64,000 bases of DNA, from contig NZ_JAAIYO010000018.1 of assembly GCF_014930455.1 (NCBI RefSeq), forward strand, positions 80,563 through 144,562. The letters are read 5' to 3'. A program made the translations under genes and the position numbers. A model generated the notes under the pieces. It did no database searches. It saw nothing but the letters and a program-made list of their open reading frames with translations, and was not told the origin of the DNA. Shown piece after piece: positions 49,466 through 57,859 of this stretch (within the stretch, counting starts at the first letter, position 1; each line of letters begins with the position of its first letter). The stretch comes from Corallococcus soli (GTDB lineage Bacteria; Myxococcota; Myxococcia; Myxococcales; Myxococcaceae).

Positions 49466-51349
49466 TTGAAGACGCTTCTGCTCGCTGAGAGCCACCCCCC
49501 GACACTCGAGCACCTGACGGGCCTGCTCTCCCAGGCCGGGTACACCGTGCGGGCGGTGAATGACGCCGTCATGGCGTTGGAGCACTTCTCGGCGGACAAC
49601 CCGGACGTGGTGGTGCTGGGCGTGGACCTGCCGCGCGTGGACGGCCAGCACGTCGTGCACCTCATCCGGGGGCACAGCCAGGGCGGGCGGGTGCCCATCG
49701 TGGCCATCGACAAGGGGCACCTGGGCCGGGCGCGCGGCGTGGGCTCGGTGCTGGACCTCAAGGTCAACGCGTACATCCCGGATCCGCTCAAGCCCGGCGA
49801 ACTCGTTCCCCGGCTGGAGTCGCTGGTGAAGGCCGCGCAGGCCGTGGTGCCGACGGGCCTCTCCGCCACGCTGTCGCGCCCCTCGGTGGCGGGCGGGGAC
49901 CTGAAGGGCTACCCGCTGCCGGCGCTCCTGCACTCGCTCTACCGGTTGCGCCGCGACGGCGTGCTGGTGGTGGCCCACCGGGACCTGTCCCGGCGCGTGT
50001 ACTTCCGGCGCGGCGGGCCGGTGAACTTCGACGCGTCCGCGAAGCAGGACGGGCTGCCCCGCTTCCTGCGCGAGCGTCAGGTCCTTACGGAGGCGCAGGA
50101 GCCCGTGGTGCTGGAGGCGCTGGCCTCGGGGCTTCGCATCGGCGCGGCGCTGGCGGACGTGGGCGTGGAGGCGGCGGGCGAGGACCTGCTGGCCCTGCTG
50201 CGCGACTTCACCCGGGACCGGCTCGGCCGGGTGCTGGCCATGCGCGAGGGCCGCTTCGCGTTCTACGCGGGCGACGAGTTCGCCTCGGAGGTGGCCCTGG
50301 CGGAGCAGCCCGCCCTGGCGCCCCTGCTGGACGCGGCGCGAAAGCGGATGCCGCTGCGGGTGGTGGCGGCGGCGCTGCGGGCGCACCTGAACGAATACCC
50401 CGTGCGCTCGGCGGACTTCGGCCGGGACCTCCAGGCGATGGCGCTGGACACGGAGGACATCAAGCTGGCCATGCAGGTGAATGGCCGCATCGTGCTCAAG
50501 GATCTGCTGGCGCACGGGCGCGCGGAGCTGCGGGCGGCGTACACGCTGCTGTGGTTCCTGCGGCTGACCGGCGGGGTGACGTTCTCGCCGGTGCCAGTGG
50601 CCTCGGGCACGGACGTGCTGAGCGCGGCGGCGCCGGACGTCATCGCGCCGCGCAAGCGCAAGACCTTGCCCGCGGAGACGGCGGCGGCGCTGCGCGAGGA
50701 GGCGGTGCGGATCATCACGCGCAGCTACTTCGGCGGGCTGGGGCTGCACATCGCGGCGGACAAGGAAGCGGTGGAGCGCGCGTACCACGAGACGGCGATG
50801 CGCTTTCATCCGGACACCTACGCGGAGTTCGACATCTCCGACCTGCGCGACCTGTTGGACCAGGTGCAGGAGAAGCTGTCCGCGTCGTACCGGGTGCTGA
50901 GCGTGGACGAGAAGCGCCGCGCCTATCTCCAGTACTTCTTCAGCCGGCAGGAGGTGGTGGGCCGGGCGACCGCCATCAACGTGGACGCGGAGATCGCGCT
51001 GCGCCGGGGCGAGTCCGCGCTGAAGCGGGGCGACTACCGCGCGGCCATCCAGGGCTTCGAGGAGGCGGTGGCCCTCAACGAGCATGAGCCGGAGTACTAC
51101 TCGTACCTCGCCTGGGCGACGTACCGGGGGGCCGCCGGGTCGCTGATGCAGCGGGCGCTCGCGGCCCGCAAGGTGCTCAAGCGGGCGCTGACGTTGGATC
51201 CGTACCTGGAGCGGGCGCAGATCATCGCGGCCATCATCGAAATCGACCTGGACGACGCGCCGCTCGCGCGCAAGAAGTTGATGAAGGTGCTGGAGCTGAA
51301 CCCGTATTCGGTGCTCGCGAGGGCGGCGTTGCAGAAGGTGGTGAAGTAG
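49466..51349 (+). CDS. Pseudo-receiver, DUF4388, J-domain-like and TPR protein
   Basis: The 627-residue protein starts at TTG 49466. Residues 1-125 look like a response-regulator receiver (LLLAESHPPTLEHLTGLL), but the phosphoacceptor position is glycine (G52 in VLGVDLPRVDG) and the usual lysine is aspartate (YIPDPL). It is therefore probably not phosphorylated. A DUF4388/PATAN-type region follows (about 145-380). A J-domain-like helix pair holds HPD at H448-D450 (YHETAMRFHPDTYAEF), and TPR helices end the protein (ESALKRGDYRAAIQGFEEAV). It probably acts as an adaptor, possibly with DnaK; this is inference. It lies between lpxB and an MsbA-like exporter, 2 nt from the latter. Confidence 0.82.
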   Translation: MKTLLLAESHPPTLEHLTGLLSQAGYTVRAVNDAVMALEHFSADNPDVVVLGVDLPRVDGQHVVHLIRGHSQGGRVPIVAIDKGHLGRARGVGSVLDLKVNAYIPDPLKPGELVPRLESLVKAAQAVVPTGLSATLSRPSVAGGDLKGYPLPALLHSLYRLRRDGVLVVAHRDLSRRVYFRRGGPVNFDASAKQDGLPRFLRERQVLTEAQEPVVLEALASGLRIGAALADVGVEAAGEDLLALLRDFTRDRLGRVLAMREGRFAFYAGDEFASEVALAEQPALAPLLDAARKRMPLRVVAAALRAHLNEYPVRSADFGRDLQAMALDTEDIKLAMQVNGRIVLKDLLAHGRAELRAAYTLLWFLRLTGGVTFSPVPVASGTDVLSAAAPDVIAPRKRKTLPAETAAALREEAVRIITRSYFGGLGLHIAADKEAVERAYHETAMRFHPDTYAEFDISDLRDLLDQVQEKLSASYRVLSVDEKRRAYLQYFFSRQEVVGRATAINVDAEIALRRGESALKRGDYRAAIQGFEEAVALNEHEPEYYSYLAWATYRGAAGSLMQRALAARKVLKRALTLDPYLERAQIIAAIIEIDLDDAPLARKKLMKVLELNPYSVLARAALQKVVK

Positions 51350-51351
51350 CC

Positions 51352-53136
51352 ATGCCCCGGGTGTTGTGGCGACTGTTGCGCTATGCGCGCCCGCACGCGG
51401 GCATCCTCGTGCTGGCCTTCGTGTGCATGGCGGTGCTGGGGCTCGCCACGGGCGCGTACGCGTACCTGCTGGGCCCGGCCCTGCGCTTCCTCCTGTCGGG
51501 AGGGGAGGAGGGCTTCGCGGGCGCGCACAAGGTGCCGTGGCTTGGGGACCTGCCGCGCGACGCGGCGCTCTGGGGCTTCCCGGTGGTGGTGCTGGGCGTG
51601 GGCGCGGTGAAGGCCGTGGGCTACCTGGGCCAGTTCTACTTCATGGGCCTGTTCTCGCAGCGCGTGGTGAAGGACCTGCGGCGGGACCTGTTCCTGCGCC
51701 TCACCGCGCTGTCGCCCTCGCAGATGTCGCGACAGCGGACGGGGGACCTGCTCAGCCGCTTCTCCTCGGACGTGTTGGCGGTGGAGCAGGCCGCCATGTA
51801 CACGGTGGGCTCGTACCTGCGCGACACGCTCCAGGTGTTGGTTCTGGCGGGCGTGGCGCTGTGGATGAGCCCCCTGCTGGGCGGCCTGATGCTGTTGGTG
51901 ATTCCGCTGGCGGCGCTGCCGGCCTCGAAGCTCACGCGCAAGGTGCTGAAGGGCACGCGCGAGGGGCAGACCCAACTGGGGCAGCTCGCGGGCCAGCTGC
52001 ACGAGGGACTGGGAGGGCTGCGCACCATCCAGGCCTTCAACGGCCAGCAGGCGGAGCTGGCGCGCTTCGAGTCCTACGCGAAGGCCCACGAGGAGGCCGT
52101 GGTGGGCGCGGCCTGGGCGCGCGGTGGGGTGCCGGGGTTGATGGAGGTGCTGGCGGCGGCGGCGCTGGCGGGAGCACTGGGGTACGCGGCGGCGACGCGA
52201 GCGATGGAGCCGGAGGCGCTGCTCTCGCTGCTGACGGCGGTCATCCTCGTGTACCAGCCGGTGAAGGACCTGGGCCGGGTGACGCAGTTCGCGGTGCAGG
52301 CGGGGGCGGCGGGAGAGCGGCTCTTCGCGCTGCTCGACCTGAAGCACCCGGTGGAGGACGCGCCCCAGGCCGTCCCTGCGCCCGCGCTGCGGCAGTCGCT
52401 GCGGATGGAGGGCGTGCGGTTCTCCTACGGGGAGCGGCGCGCGCTCGAAGGGCTGACGCTGGAGCTGAAGGTGGGCCAGGTGGCGGCGCTGGTGGGCGGC
52501 AGTGGAGGTGGCAAGAGCACGGTGACGTCGATGTTGCTGCGCTTCGAGCGCCCCCAGGAAGGCCGCATCCTCCTGGATGGCGTGGACGCGGACGCGTACA
52601 CGGCGGTGAGCGTGCGCAGCCAGTTCGCGCTGGTGACGCAGGAGCCGCTGCTCTTCCAGGGCACGGTGCTGGACAACCTGCGCCACGCGAGGCCGGACGC
52701 CACGCGGGAAGAAGTCGAAGCCGCGGCGAGGGTGGCGAACGCGGACACCTTCATCCAGGCGCTGCCGCAGGGGTACGACACGCGCATCGGCGAGCGGGGC
52801 GTCACGCTGAGCGGAGGTCAGCGTCAGCGGTTGTGCATCGCCCGGGCCGTGCTGTCGAAGGCGCCGGTGCTGGTGCTGGACGAAGCGACCAGCAGCCTGG
52901 ATCCGGAGAACGAGCGGGAGGTCCAGGCCGCGCTGGCGAAGGTGCTCCCGGGCCGGACGGCGCTGGTGATTGCCCACCGGCTGACGACGGTGACAAGCGC
53001 GGACGTCATCCACGTGGTGGAGGCGGGGCGCATCGTGGAGAGCGGCAGCCACGCGCAGCTGCTCCAACTGGAAGGACGCTACGCAGCCATGTGGCGCCTG
53101 CAGACGACCGGTGCCGCGGCGCAAGGTGCCGCGTGA
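51352..53136 (+). CDS. MsbA-like ABC exporter, fused membrane and ATPase domains
   Basis: The 594-residue protein has a six-helix ABC exporter membrane domain (about 15-315, starting LLRYARPHAGILVLAFVCMA) and an ATPase domain with Walker A GGSGGGKST near 382, signature LSGGQRQRLCIAR, Walker B VLVLDEATSSLD and the switch histidine in ALVIAHRLTTV. This is the half-transporter layout of MsbA, which flips lipid A core across the inner membrane. Its place among lpxB, waaA, lpxK and heptose genes supports that role, but other lipids or drugs cannot be excluded. It starts 2 nt after the upstream stop. Confidence 0.88.
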   Translation: MPRVLWRLLRYARPHAGILVLAFVCMAVLGLATGAYAYLLGPALRFLLSGGEEGFAGAHKVPWLGDLPRDAALWGFPVVVLGVGAVKAVGYLGQFYFMGLFSQRVVKDLRRDLFLRLTALSPSQMSRQRTGDLLSRFSSDVLAVEQAAMYTVGSYLRDTLQVLVLAGVALWMSPLLGGLMLLVIPLAALPASKLTRKVLKGTREGQTQLGQLAGQLHEGLGGLRTIQAFNGQQAELARFESYAKAHEEAVVGAAWARGGVPGLMEVLAAAALAGALGYAAATRAMEPEALLSLLTAVILVYQPVKDLGRVTQFAVQAGAAGERLFALLDLKHPVEDAPQAVPAPALRQSLRMEGVRFSYGERRALEGLTLELKVGQVAALVGGSGGGKSTVTSMLLRFERPQEGRILLDGVDADAYTAVSVRSQFALVTQEPLLFQGTVLDNLRHARPDATREEVEAAARVANADTFIQALPQGYDTRIGERGVTLSGGQRQRLCIARAVLSKAPVLVLDEATSSLDPENEREVQAALAKVLPGRTALVIAHRLTTVTSADVIHVVEAGRIVESGSHAQLLQLEGRYAAMWRLQTTGAAAQGAA

Positions 53137-53366
53137 AGGCCTCGGTCCCCGCGACATGCGCATCCGCTAGGGGCATCCGGAGCGGGACCGACGTCGAGCA
53201 GGCCCATCCCTTCGTGCACGGCGTCAACGCGTGGGCTCTCAGGATGCATGCGCGGGGCGAGGTCGAAGAGGCCCGGCCCGCCATGCAGGTCATGAGGGCA
53301 GCACGCGCCTCATGCGCGACCCCAGATCTCCGGGCCCATGGGGTCCACGGGTGGAGCCGGGCGTGA
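53133..53366 (+). CDS. Possible small hypothetical protein, 77 residues
   Basis: A 77-residue frame starts at GTG 53133, overlapping the MsbA-like stop by 4 nt (GTGA), and ends at TGA 53366, overlapping the GTG of the next gene by 4 nt. This is the coupling pattern used elsewhere in the window. The peptide has no signal, membrane helix or motif I recognise. Third-position G/C is lower (I count 13 of 77 codons ending in A or T) than in neighbouring genes. The frame could also be chance read-through in untranslated sequence, which includes a 7-bp inverted repeat at 53318-53345. Confidence 0.3.
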   Translation: MKASVPATCASARGIRSGTDVEQAHPFVHGVNAWALRMHARGEVEEARPAMQVMRAARASCATPDLRAHGVHGWSRA

Positions 53367-54529
53367 AGTCCGCGAAGCAAGTCCTCGGGCTGGGGCTTCG
53401 GGCCGTGCTCGGGGTGCTGTTGCTGCTGCTGGGCATCGCGGGCTTCTTCGCCTTCGCGGCGGGCTTCGCGGACTACCCGGTGGTGCCTCCCTCGCCCACG
53501 GCGAAGGCATGGATCCGGGGCGCGTACCATGTGCACACCACGCGGTCGGATGGGAATGGCTCTCCGGCCAAGGTCGCGGCTGCCGCCAAGGCTGCCGGCC
53601 TGGACTTCGTGGTGCTCACCGACCACAACGACCTCGCCCCGCCCGCCGCGACGTGGATGGACGGCGTGCTGCTCATTCCCGGCGTGGAGCTGTCGACCCA
53701 ATCAGGGCACCTGACCGCCTTCGGGATGCAGCGCCCGCTGCGGGACGTGAAGCCCTGGGGGCCGCCGGAACAAGCCCTGGCGGCGGTCGAAGCCGCCGGA
53801 GGCACGGCGGTCCTCGCCCATCCGGTGCAGAAGAAGAACCCCTGGAGGGACGAAGCCACCGCGCAGCGGGTCCCCGGCTTCGAGCTGTACTCCGCGGACA
53901 CCTTCTTCCGGCAGGCCCTGCGAAGCCCGTTCAGCCGGCTCCTGCCTGCGGTAGGCGCCTCCCTGATGAACCCGGTGCATGGCGTGATGTTGCTCGTGGC
54001 TCCGGAGCCGGAACCCACGGCGCGCTTCCTGGAGCTGTCACGCGAACAGCCGAGGCTGGCGCTGTGCGCGCACGACGCGCACGGCCTGCCGGCATACGAG
54101 ACCGTCTTCAGCGCGCTCGACGTGGAGTTCCCACCAGAGCTCCTCCCTGGGCCCCTCTCCCGGGACGCGGGCGAGGCGGCGAAGCAGGTCACGCAGGCCC
54201 TGGCGAGCCCCCAGTCCCTGTGCGTCTTCCGAGCACTTGGAGCCCCGGACGGCTTCGCCCTGGAGGGGTACGACGCGAGGACGCGGGAGGCCCCGGTGGG
54301 GACGAAGCTGATGGTGCGCCTCCCCGACCACATCCCGGAGACGCTTGAGGTCCGCGTCTGGGGAGAGGGCCGCCTGGGTCCTGACGGACGGAGCATCGAG
54401 CTGACGGGACCCGGAGTGGTGCAGGTGGAGATCTGGGCCCGTGCGCCCGGACGTTTCTTCGGCCACGAGTGGCGGCCCTGGCTCGTCCCCAGCCCGGTGC
54501 GGGTGGTGCCACGCGCGCCGGGCATCTGA
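53363..54529 (+). CDS. Membrane-anchored PHP-domain protein
   Basis: The 388-residue protein has an N-terminal membrane helix (VLGLGLRAVLGVLLLLLGIAG) and a PHP domain: RGAYHVHTTRSDGNGS near residue 52, VVLTDHNDLAP, LIPGVELST and later AVLAHPVQKKNP and ALCAHDAHG. These histidines and aspartates form the usual metal-binding sites of PHP phosphoesterases. Unlike polymerase or histidinol-phosphatase members, it has a C-terminal beta-rich tail (TLEVRVWGEGRLGPDGRSIELTG). It probably hydrolyses a phosphoester outside the cytoplasm, but the substrate is unknown. GTG 53363 follows GGAG at 53352-53355; GTG 53351 is an alternative. Confidence 0.82.
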   Translation: MKSAKQVLGLGLRAVLGVLLLLLGIAGFFAFAAGFADYPVVPPSPTAKAWIRGAYHVHTTRSDGNGSPAKVAAAAKAAGLDFVVLTDHNDLAPPAATWMDGVLLIPGVELSTQSGHLTAFGMQRPLRDVKPWGPPEQALAAVEAAGGTAVLAHPVQKKNPWRDEATAQRVPGFELYSADTFFRQALRSPFSRLLPAVGASLMNPVHGVMLLVAPEPEPTARFLELSREQPRLALCAHDAHGLPAYETVFSALDVEFPPELLPGPLSRDAGEAAKQVTQALASPQSLCVFRALGAPDGFALEGYDARTREAPVGTKLMVRLPDHIPETLEVRVWGEGRLGPDGRSIELTGPGVVQVEIWARAPGRFFGHEWRPWLVPSPVRVVPRAPGI

Positions 54530-54535
54530 TAGAGC
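54530..54535 (+). promoter_or_regulatory. -10-like box before waaA
   Basis: TAGAGC directly follows the upstream stop and lies 14 nt before ATG 54550. Support is weak because no -35 box is visible. Confidence 0.2.
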
Positions 54536-54549
54536 GCGGGACGTCGCCC

Positions 54550-55833
54550 ATGCGCCTGCTCTACATCGTCGCCACCTACGTCCTCTTCGCGCTGCTGTTC
54601 CCGATGCTCTGCGTGCACCGGAAGACGCGTCACGGGCTGATGCAGCGGCTGGGCTTCTACGCACCAGGAGCGCTCCCATCGGGAGAAGGCCCGCTGCTGT
54701 GGCTGCACGGCGCCAGCGCGGGAGACCTGTTGGCGCTGGCCCCCATGTTCGGCCCCCTGCGCGAGCGCTTCCCGGGCTGCCGCATCGTGCTCTCGACGAT
54801 GACGGACAGCGGCCACGCGATGGCGCGCGACCGGCTGGCGAAGCAGATCGACGGGGTCGTGTACGCGCCCTATGACTTGTGGGGCGCCACGCGGCGCGCG
54901 GTGCGAGCCCTGCGCCCGGACATCCTGGTGCTGGAGTACACGGAGGTCTGGCCCAACCTCATCCGCGCCGCGAAGCAGGCGGGTGCTCGCGTGGTGATGA
55001 CCAACGGGCGCTTCTCCCCGGCGAACGTGGGCAGGTACCGGACGCTCTTCGGGCTCATCGGAAACCCGCTGGAGGACATGGACCTGCTCCTCATGCGCCA
55101 GGACGAGGAGGCAGGAAGGGCCAGGCTGCTGGGAGCACCACCGGAGCGGGTCCTCACCACGGGAAACACCAAGTTTGACGCCCTGGCCGCGGGGCCAGCG
55201 CCCGAGGACGAGGCACTGCGAGGCGCGCTGAACCTGACCTCCGGGCAGCCCGTGTGGATCGCCGGCAGCACGCACGAGGGCGAGGAGGAAATCCTGTTGC
55301 AGGTGTATCAGCGTCTACGTGAACGCTGGCCTGAGTTGGCGCTGGTCATCGCGCCGCGATACCTGAACCGGGCCGAGCGCATCCTCGCCCTCGCGAAGGA
55401 GCGGGGCCTGGACGCGGGGCTGCGCTCCCAGGGCAATCCGGGCCGGGCGGCGGTGGTGGTGATGGACTCGATGGGAGAGCTGTCGCGGGCCTACCGCCTG
55501 GCGACGGTGGTGTTCGTGGGAGGCTCGTTCACGAAGCGGGGCGGGCAGAACATCCTGGAGCCCGCGGGGCAGGGGCGGCCGGTGTTGTTCGGCCCGCACA
55601 TGGACAACTTCCGGGACAGCGTGGCGGTGCTCGAAGGAAACGGAGGCATCCTGGTGGCGGACGGTGAAGCCCTGCATGCCGCGCTGGAGGAACTGCTCGC
55701 GAACCCGGAGCGGCTGAAGTCGCTGGGGGCCCGGGCCGAGGCCACGGTGCGTCGCATCTCCGGCGCCAGCGAGCGCAACGCCGAAGCAATGGCCGCGCTG
55801 CCGCGCCGTGAACAGGGAGTGGTCCGCGCATGA
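54550..55833 (+). CDS. waaA: 3-deoxy-D-manno-octulosonic-acid (Kdo) transferase
   Basis: The 427-residue GT30 protein has an N-terminal membrane anchor (LLYIVATYVLFALLFPMLC) and the family landmarks LWLHGASAGDLLALAP, IVLSTMTDSGHAMARDRL, ILVLEYTEVWPNLIRAAK, VWIAGSTHEGEEE, VVVMDSMGELSRAYRLATVVFVGGS and QNILEPAGQGRPVLFGPHM. It adds Kdo to lipid IV-A. In the normally H-A-x-S-x-G-E segment the final residue, the family's catalytic glutamate, reads aspartate here (D59). ATG 54550 gives the membrane anchor. The gene overlaps the next by ATGA. Confidence 0.93.
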   Translation: MRLLYIVATYVLFALLFPMLCVHRKTRHGLMQRLGFYAPGALPSGEGPLLWLHGASAGDLLALAPMFGPLRERFPGCRIVLSTMTDSGHAMARDRLAKQIDGVVYAPYDLWGATRRAVRALRPDILVLEYTEVWPNLIRAAKQAGARVVMTNGRFSPANVGRYRTLFGLIGNPLEDMDLLLMRQDEEAGRARLLGAPPERVLTTGNTKFDALAAGPAPEDEALRGALNLTSGQPVWIAGSTHEGEEEILLQVYQRLRERWPELALVIAPRYLNRAERILALAKERGLDAGLRSQGNPGRAAVVVMDSMGELSRAYRLATVVFVGGSFTKRGGQNILEPAGQGRPVLFGPHMDNFRDSVAVLEGNGGILVADGEALHAALEELLANPERLKSLGARAEATVRRISGASERNAEAMAALPRREQGVVRA

Positions 55834-56831
55834 CCCTCATCGTCCATCCCCACTTCCACAAGCGCTACACGGGGGTGACCCGGCACGTGGAGTCGGTGGT
55901 GCCCGCGCTCGCGAAGGACGCGGAGACGCGGACCCTCGGCTCTGGCCTGCCAGCAGGGCTGCCGCGCATCACCTGGGGGGAGCTGATCCGCCGCTCGCAC
56001 CAGGAACCACTCGTCTGGCACGCGCACCGGAACAATGAGCTGCTCGCGGGAATGCTCCTGAAGGCATTGGGAGGGAAGGTCCGCCTCGTCTTCACGAGGC
56101 ACACGGCGACGGTGCCCTCACGCTTCACCCGGTGGATCGCCCGGGGCGCGGACGCACTGGTGTCGCTCACGAGCCAGGTCGCGGACGTCCTCGCGCTTCC
56201 CTCCACGGTCATCGGGCACGGCATCGACCTCACGCGCTTCCGTCCACCGGAGGACCGGGACGCGGCCTGGGCGAGGCTGGGGCAGGGAGGGCGCTACGGC
56301 ATCGGCGTCATCGGACGCATCCGCAAGGAGAAGGGTCAGGGCGACTTCATCGAAGCCCTGCGGCCCCTGTTGCCGGAGCGACCGGAGTGGCAGGCGGTCC
56401 TGGTAGGGCTCGCGAAGGGGCCGGATCAGGCCTGGGTGAACGGGCTGCGCCAGGGCATCGAGGACCGGGTGCGGTTCGTGGGGGAGCAGTCCTCCATCGA
56501 GCCCTGGTACCAGGGGATGAGCATCCTGGTTCAACCGTCCTACTCGGAGGGCTACTCGCTGGTGTACCTGGAGGCGATGGCCTCCGGGTGCTGCGTGGTG
56601 GCGTCGAAGCTGCCGCACCTGGGCGCGTTCATCGAGCACGAGCGCACGGGCTTCTTCTTCGAACCCGGGGATGTGAAGGGCCTGCGCGAACTGCTGAGCC
56701 ACCTGACCCGCGAGCCGGAGAAGGTGCGCCAGGTGGGACGCAACGCCGCGGAGGAGGCGCACCGTCGCTTCGGGGTCGAACACGAGGCCCGGGCCCTGGG
56801 TGCGCTCTACCAATCACTGGTGAAGCGCTGA
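55830..56831 (+). CDS. Glycosyltransferase, GT4-like (1)
   Basis: The 333-residue protein has the GT-B two-domain pattern. The N-terminal domain includes LVWHAHRNNELLAGMLLKAL and LVFTRHTATVP. The C-terminal nucleotide-binding domain has YGIGVIGRIRKEKGQGDFIEAL and ILVQPSYSEGYSLVYLEAMA, with the E-x7-E motif of GT4 glycosyltransferases, followed by TGFFFEPGDVKGLRELL. The sugar and acceptor are unknown. Its place between waaA and lpxK suggests lipopolysaccharide core synthesis. It overlaps both neighbours by 1-4 nt, so the waaA-GT-GT-lpxK genes form one translational unit. Confidence 0.88.
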   Translation: MTLIVHPHFHKRYTGVTRHVESVVPALAKDAETRTLGSGLPAGLPRITWGELIRRSHQEPLVWHAHRNNELLAGMLLKALGGKVRLVFTRHTATVPSRFTRWIARGADALVSLTSQVADVLALPSTVIGHGIDLTRFRPPEDRDAAWARLGQGGRYGIGVIGRIRKEKGQGDFIEALRPLLPERPEWQAVLVGLAKGPDQAWVNGLRQGIEDRVRFVGEQSSIEPWYQGMSILVQPSYSEGYSLVYLEAMASGCCVVASKLPHLGAFIEHERTGFFFEPGDVKGLRELLSHLTREPEKVRQVGRNAAEEAHRRFGVEHEARALGALYQSLVKR

Positions 56832-57859
56832 TGCGCATCCTGCACCTGCTGGCGAGCCCCTTCTGGAGTGGCCCGGCGGAGAACGTGGCCCTGCTGGCGC
56901 AGGCGCAGCGGGCGCTGGGGCACGAAGTGACGGTCGCGGTGGATCGCAAGCGCCGGGACGTCCTCTCCGAGGAGCCCGCCGTCCCACGCTTCCAGTCCCT
57001 GGGCCTCCTCGACGAAGGAGGCCTGACGTTGTCCGTGAAGTCGTCGCCGTGGGAGCTGTGGAGCGACCTGCAAGCCCTGCGCGGAAGGCAGGTGGACGTG
57101 CTTCACGCCCACTTCACGCACGACCACCTCCTCACCCGCTGGGGAACACCGAAGGGCGCGGTGAGGATCCGCTCCATCCATGCCCCCCGCTCCCTGCGAG
57201 CCTCCCTGCCCGATGCAGGTGCCTACACCGTGCCCGCGAACCACCTGCGAGCGAAGCTCGAAGGCCGACACCGCCCCGTCCAGGTCCTGCCGGCGCTGGT
57301 GGCTCCAATGTTCGAGCCTCCGAAGGACCGCAAGGCCCTGCGCCGAGCCCTGGGCCTGGAGGACACGCACCTCGTGGGGATGATCTCCACGTTCCAGGAG
57401 AGCCGCCGCCACGCCGTGGGAGTGGAAGCCTTCGCCGCGCTCGTCCGCCATCGTCCAGAAGCCCGCCTCGTCCTGGTGGGAGATGGAGCCCTGCTCGAAG
57501 TGACCCGAACCCAGGTCTCGGCGCACGGGCTCAAGGACCAGGTGACGTTCGCGGGCTATCAGCAGGGGCCGGCCTTCGCGAAGTGGCTGCAGGCGCTGGA
57601 CGAGGTCTGGATCCTCGGTCTGGGAAACGACTGGAGCGCAAGGGCTGCGGCGCAGGCGCGAGCCTGTGGGGTCCGGGTGGTGGCGGTGAAGGAGGGGGCG
57701 CTCCCGGAGCTGGCGGATGCGCAAGTGGACGCCCCCACGGTGGATGCCGTGCTCTCCGCCGCCCTGTCCGGAGCGCAAGCCACGACGGAGCACCCGACGA
57801 ATCACCGCATCGCCAGCGACATCCTGGCCCTCTACGGGCAGGCGGAGGCCCGGCGATGA
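56831..57859 (+). CDS. Glycosyltransferase, GT4-like (2)
   Basis: The 342-residue protein starts MRILHLLASPFWSGPAENVALL, a GT4 N-terminus with a G-P-A-E-N type loop. It has DVLHAHFTHDHLLTRWG in the first domain, and LGLEDTHLVGMISTFQESRRHAVGVEAFAALVRHRPEARLVLVGDG in the second. The E-x7-E motif is degraded (VWILGLGNDWSARAAAQARACG), so catalytic competence is uncertain. It likely adds a core sugar, but the partner substrate is not known. The start shares its A with the stop of the preceding glycosyltransferase. Confidence 0.84.
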   Translation: MRILHLLASPFWSGPAENVALLAQAQRALGHEVTVAVDRKRRDVLSEEPAVPRFQSLGLLDEGGLTLSVKSSPWELWSDLQALRGRQVDVLHAHFTHDHLLTRWGTPKGAVRIRSIHAPRSLRASLPDAGAYTVPANHLRAKLEGRHRPVQVLPALVAPMFEPPKDRKALRRALGLEDTHLVGMISTFQESRRHAVGVEAFAALVRHRPEARLVLVGDGALLEVTRTQVSAHGLKDQVTFAGYQQGPAFAKWLQALDEVWILGLGNDWSARAAAQARACGVRVVAVKEGALPELADAQVDAPTVDAVLSAALSGAQATTEHPTNHRIASDILALYGQAEARR

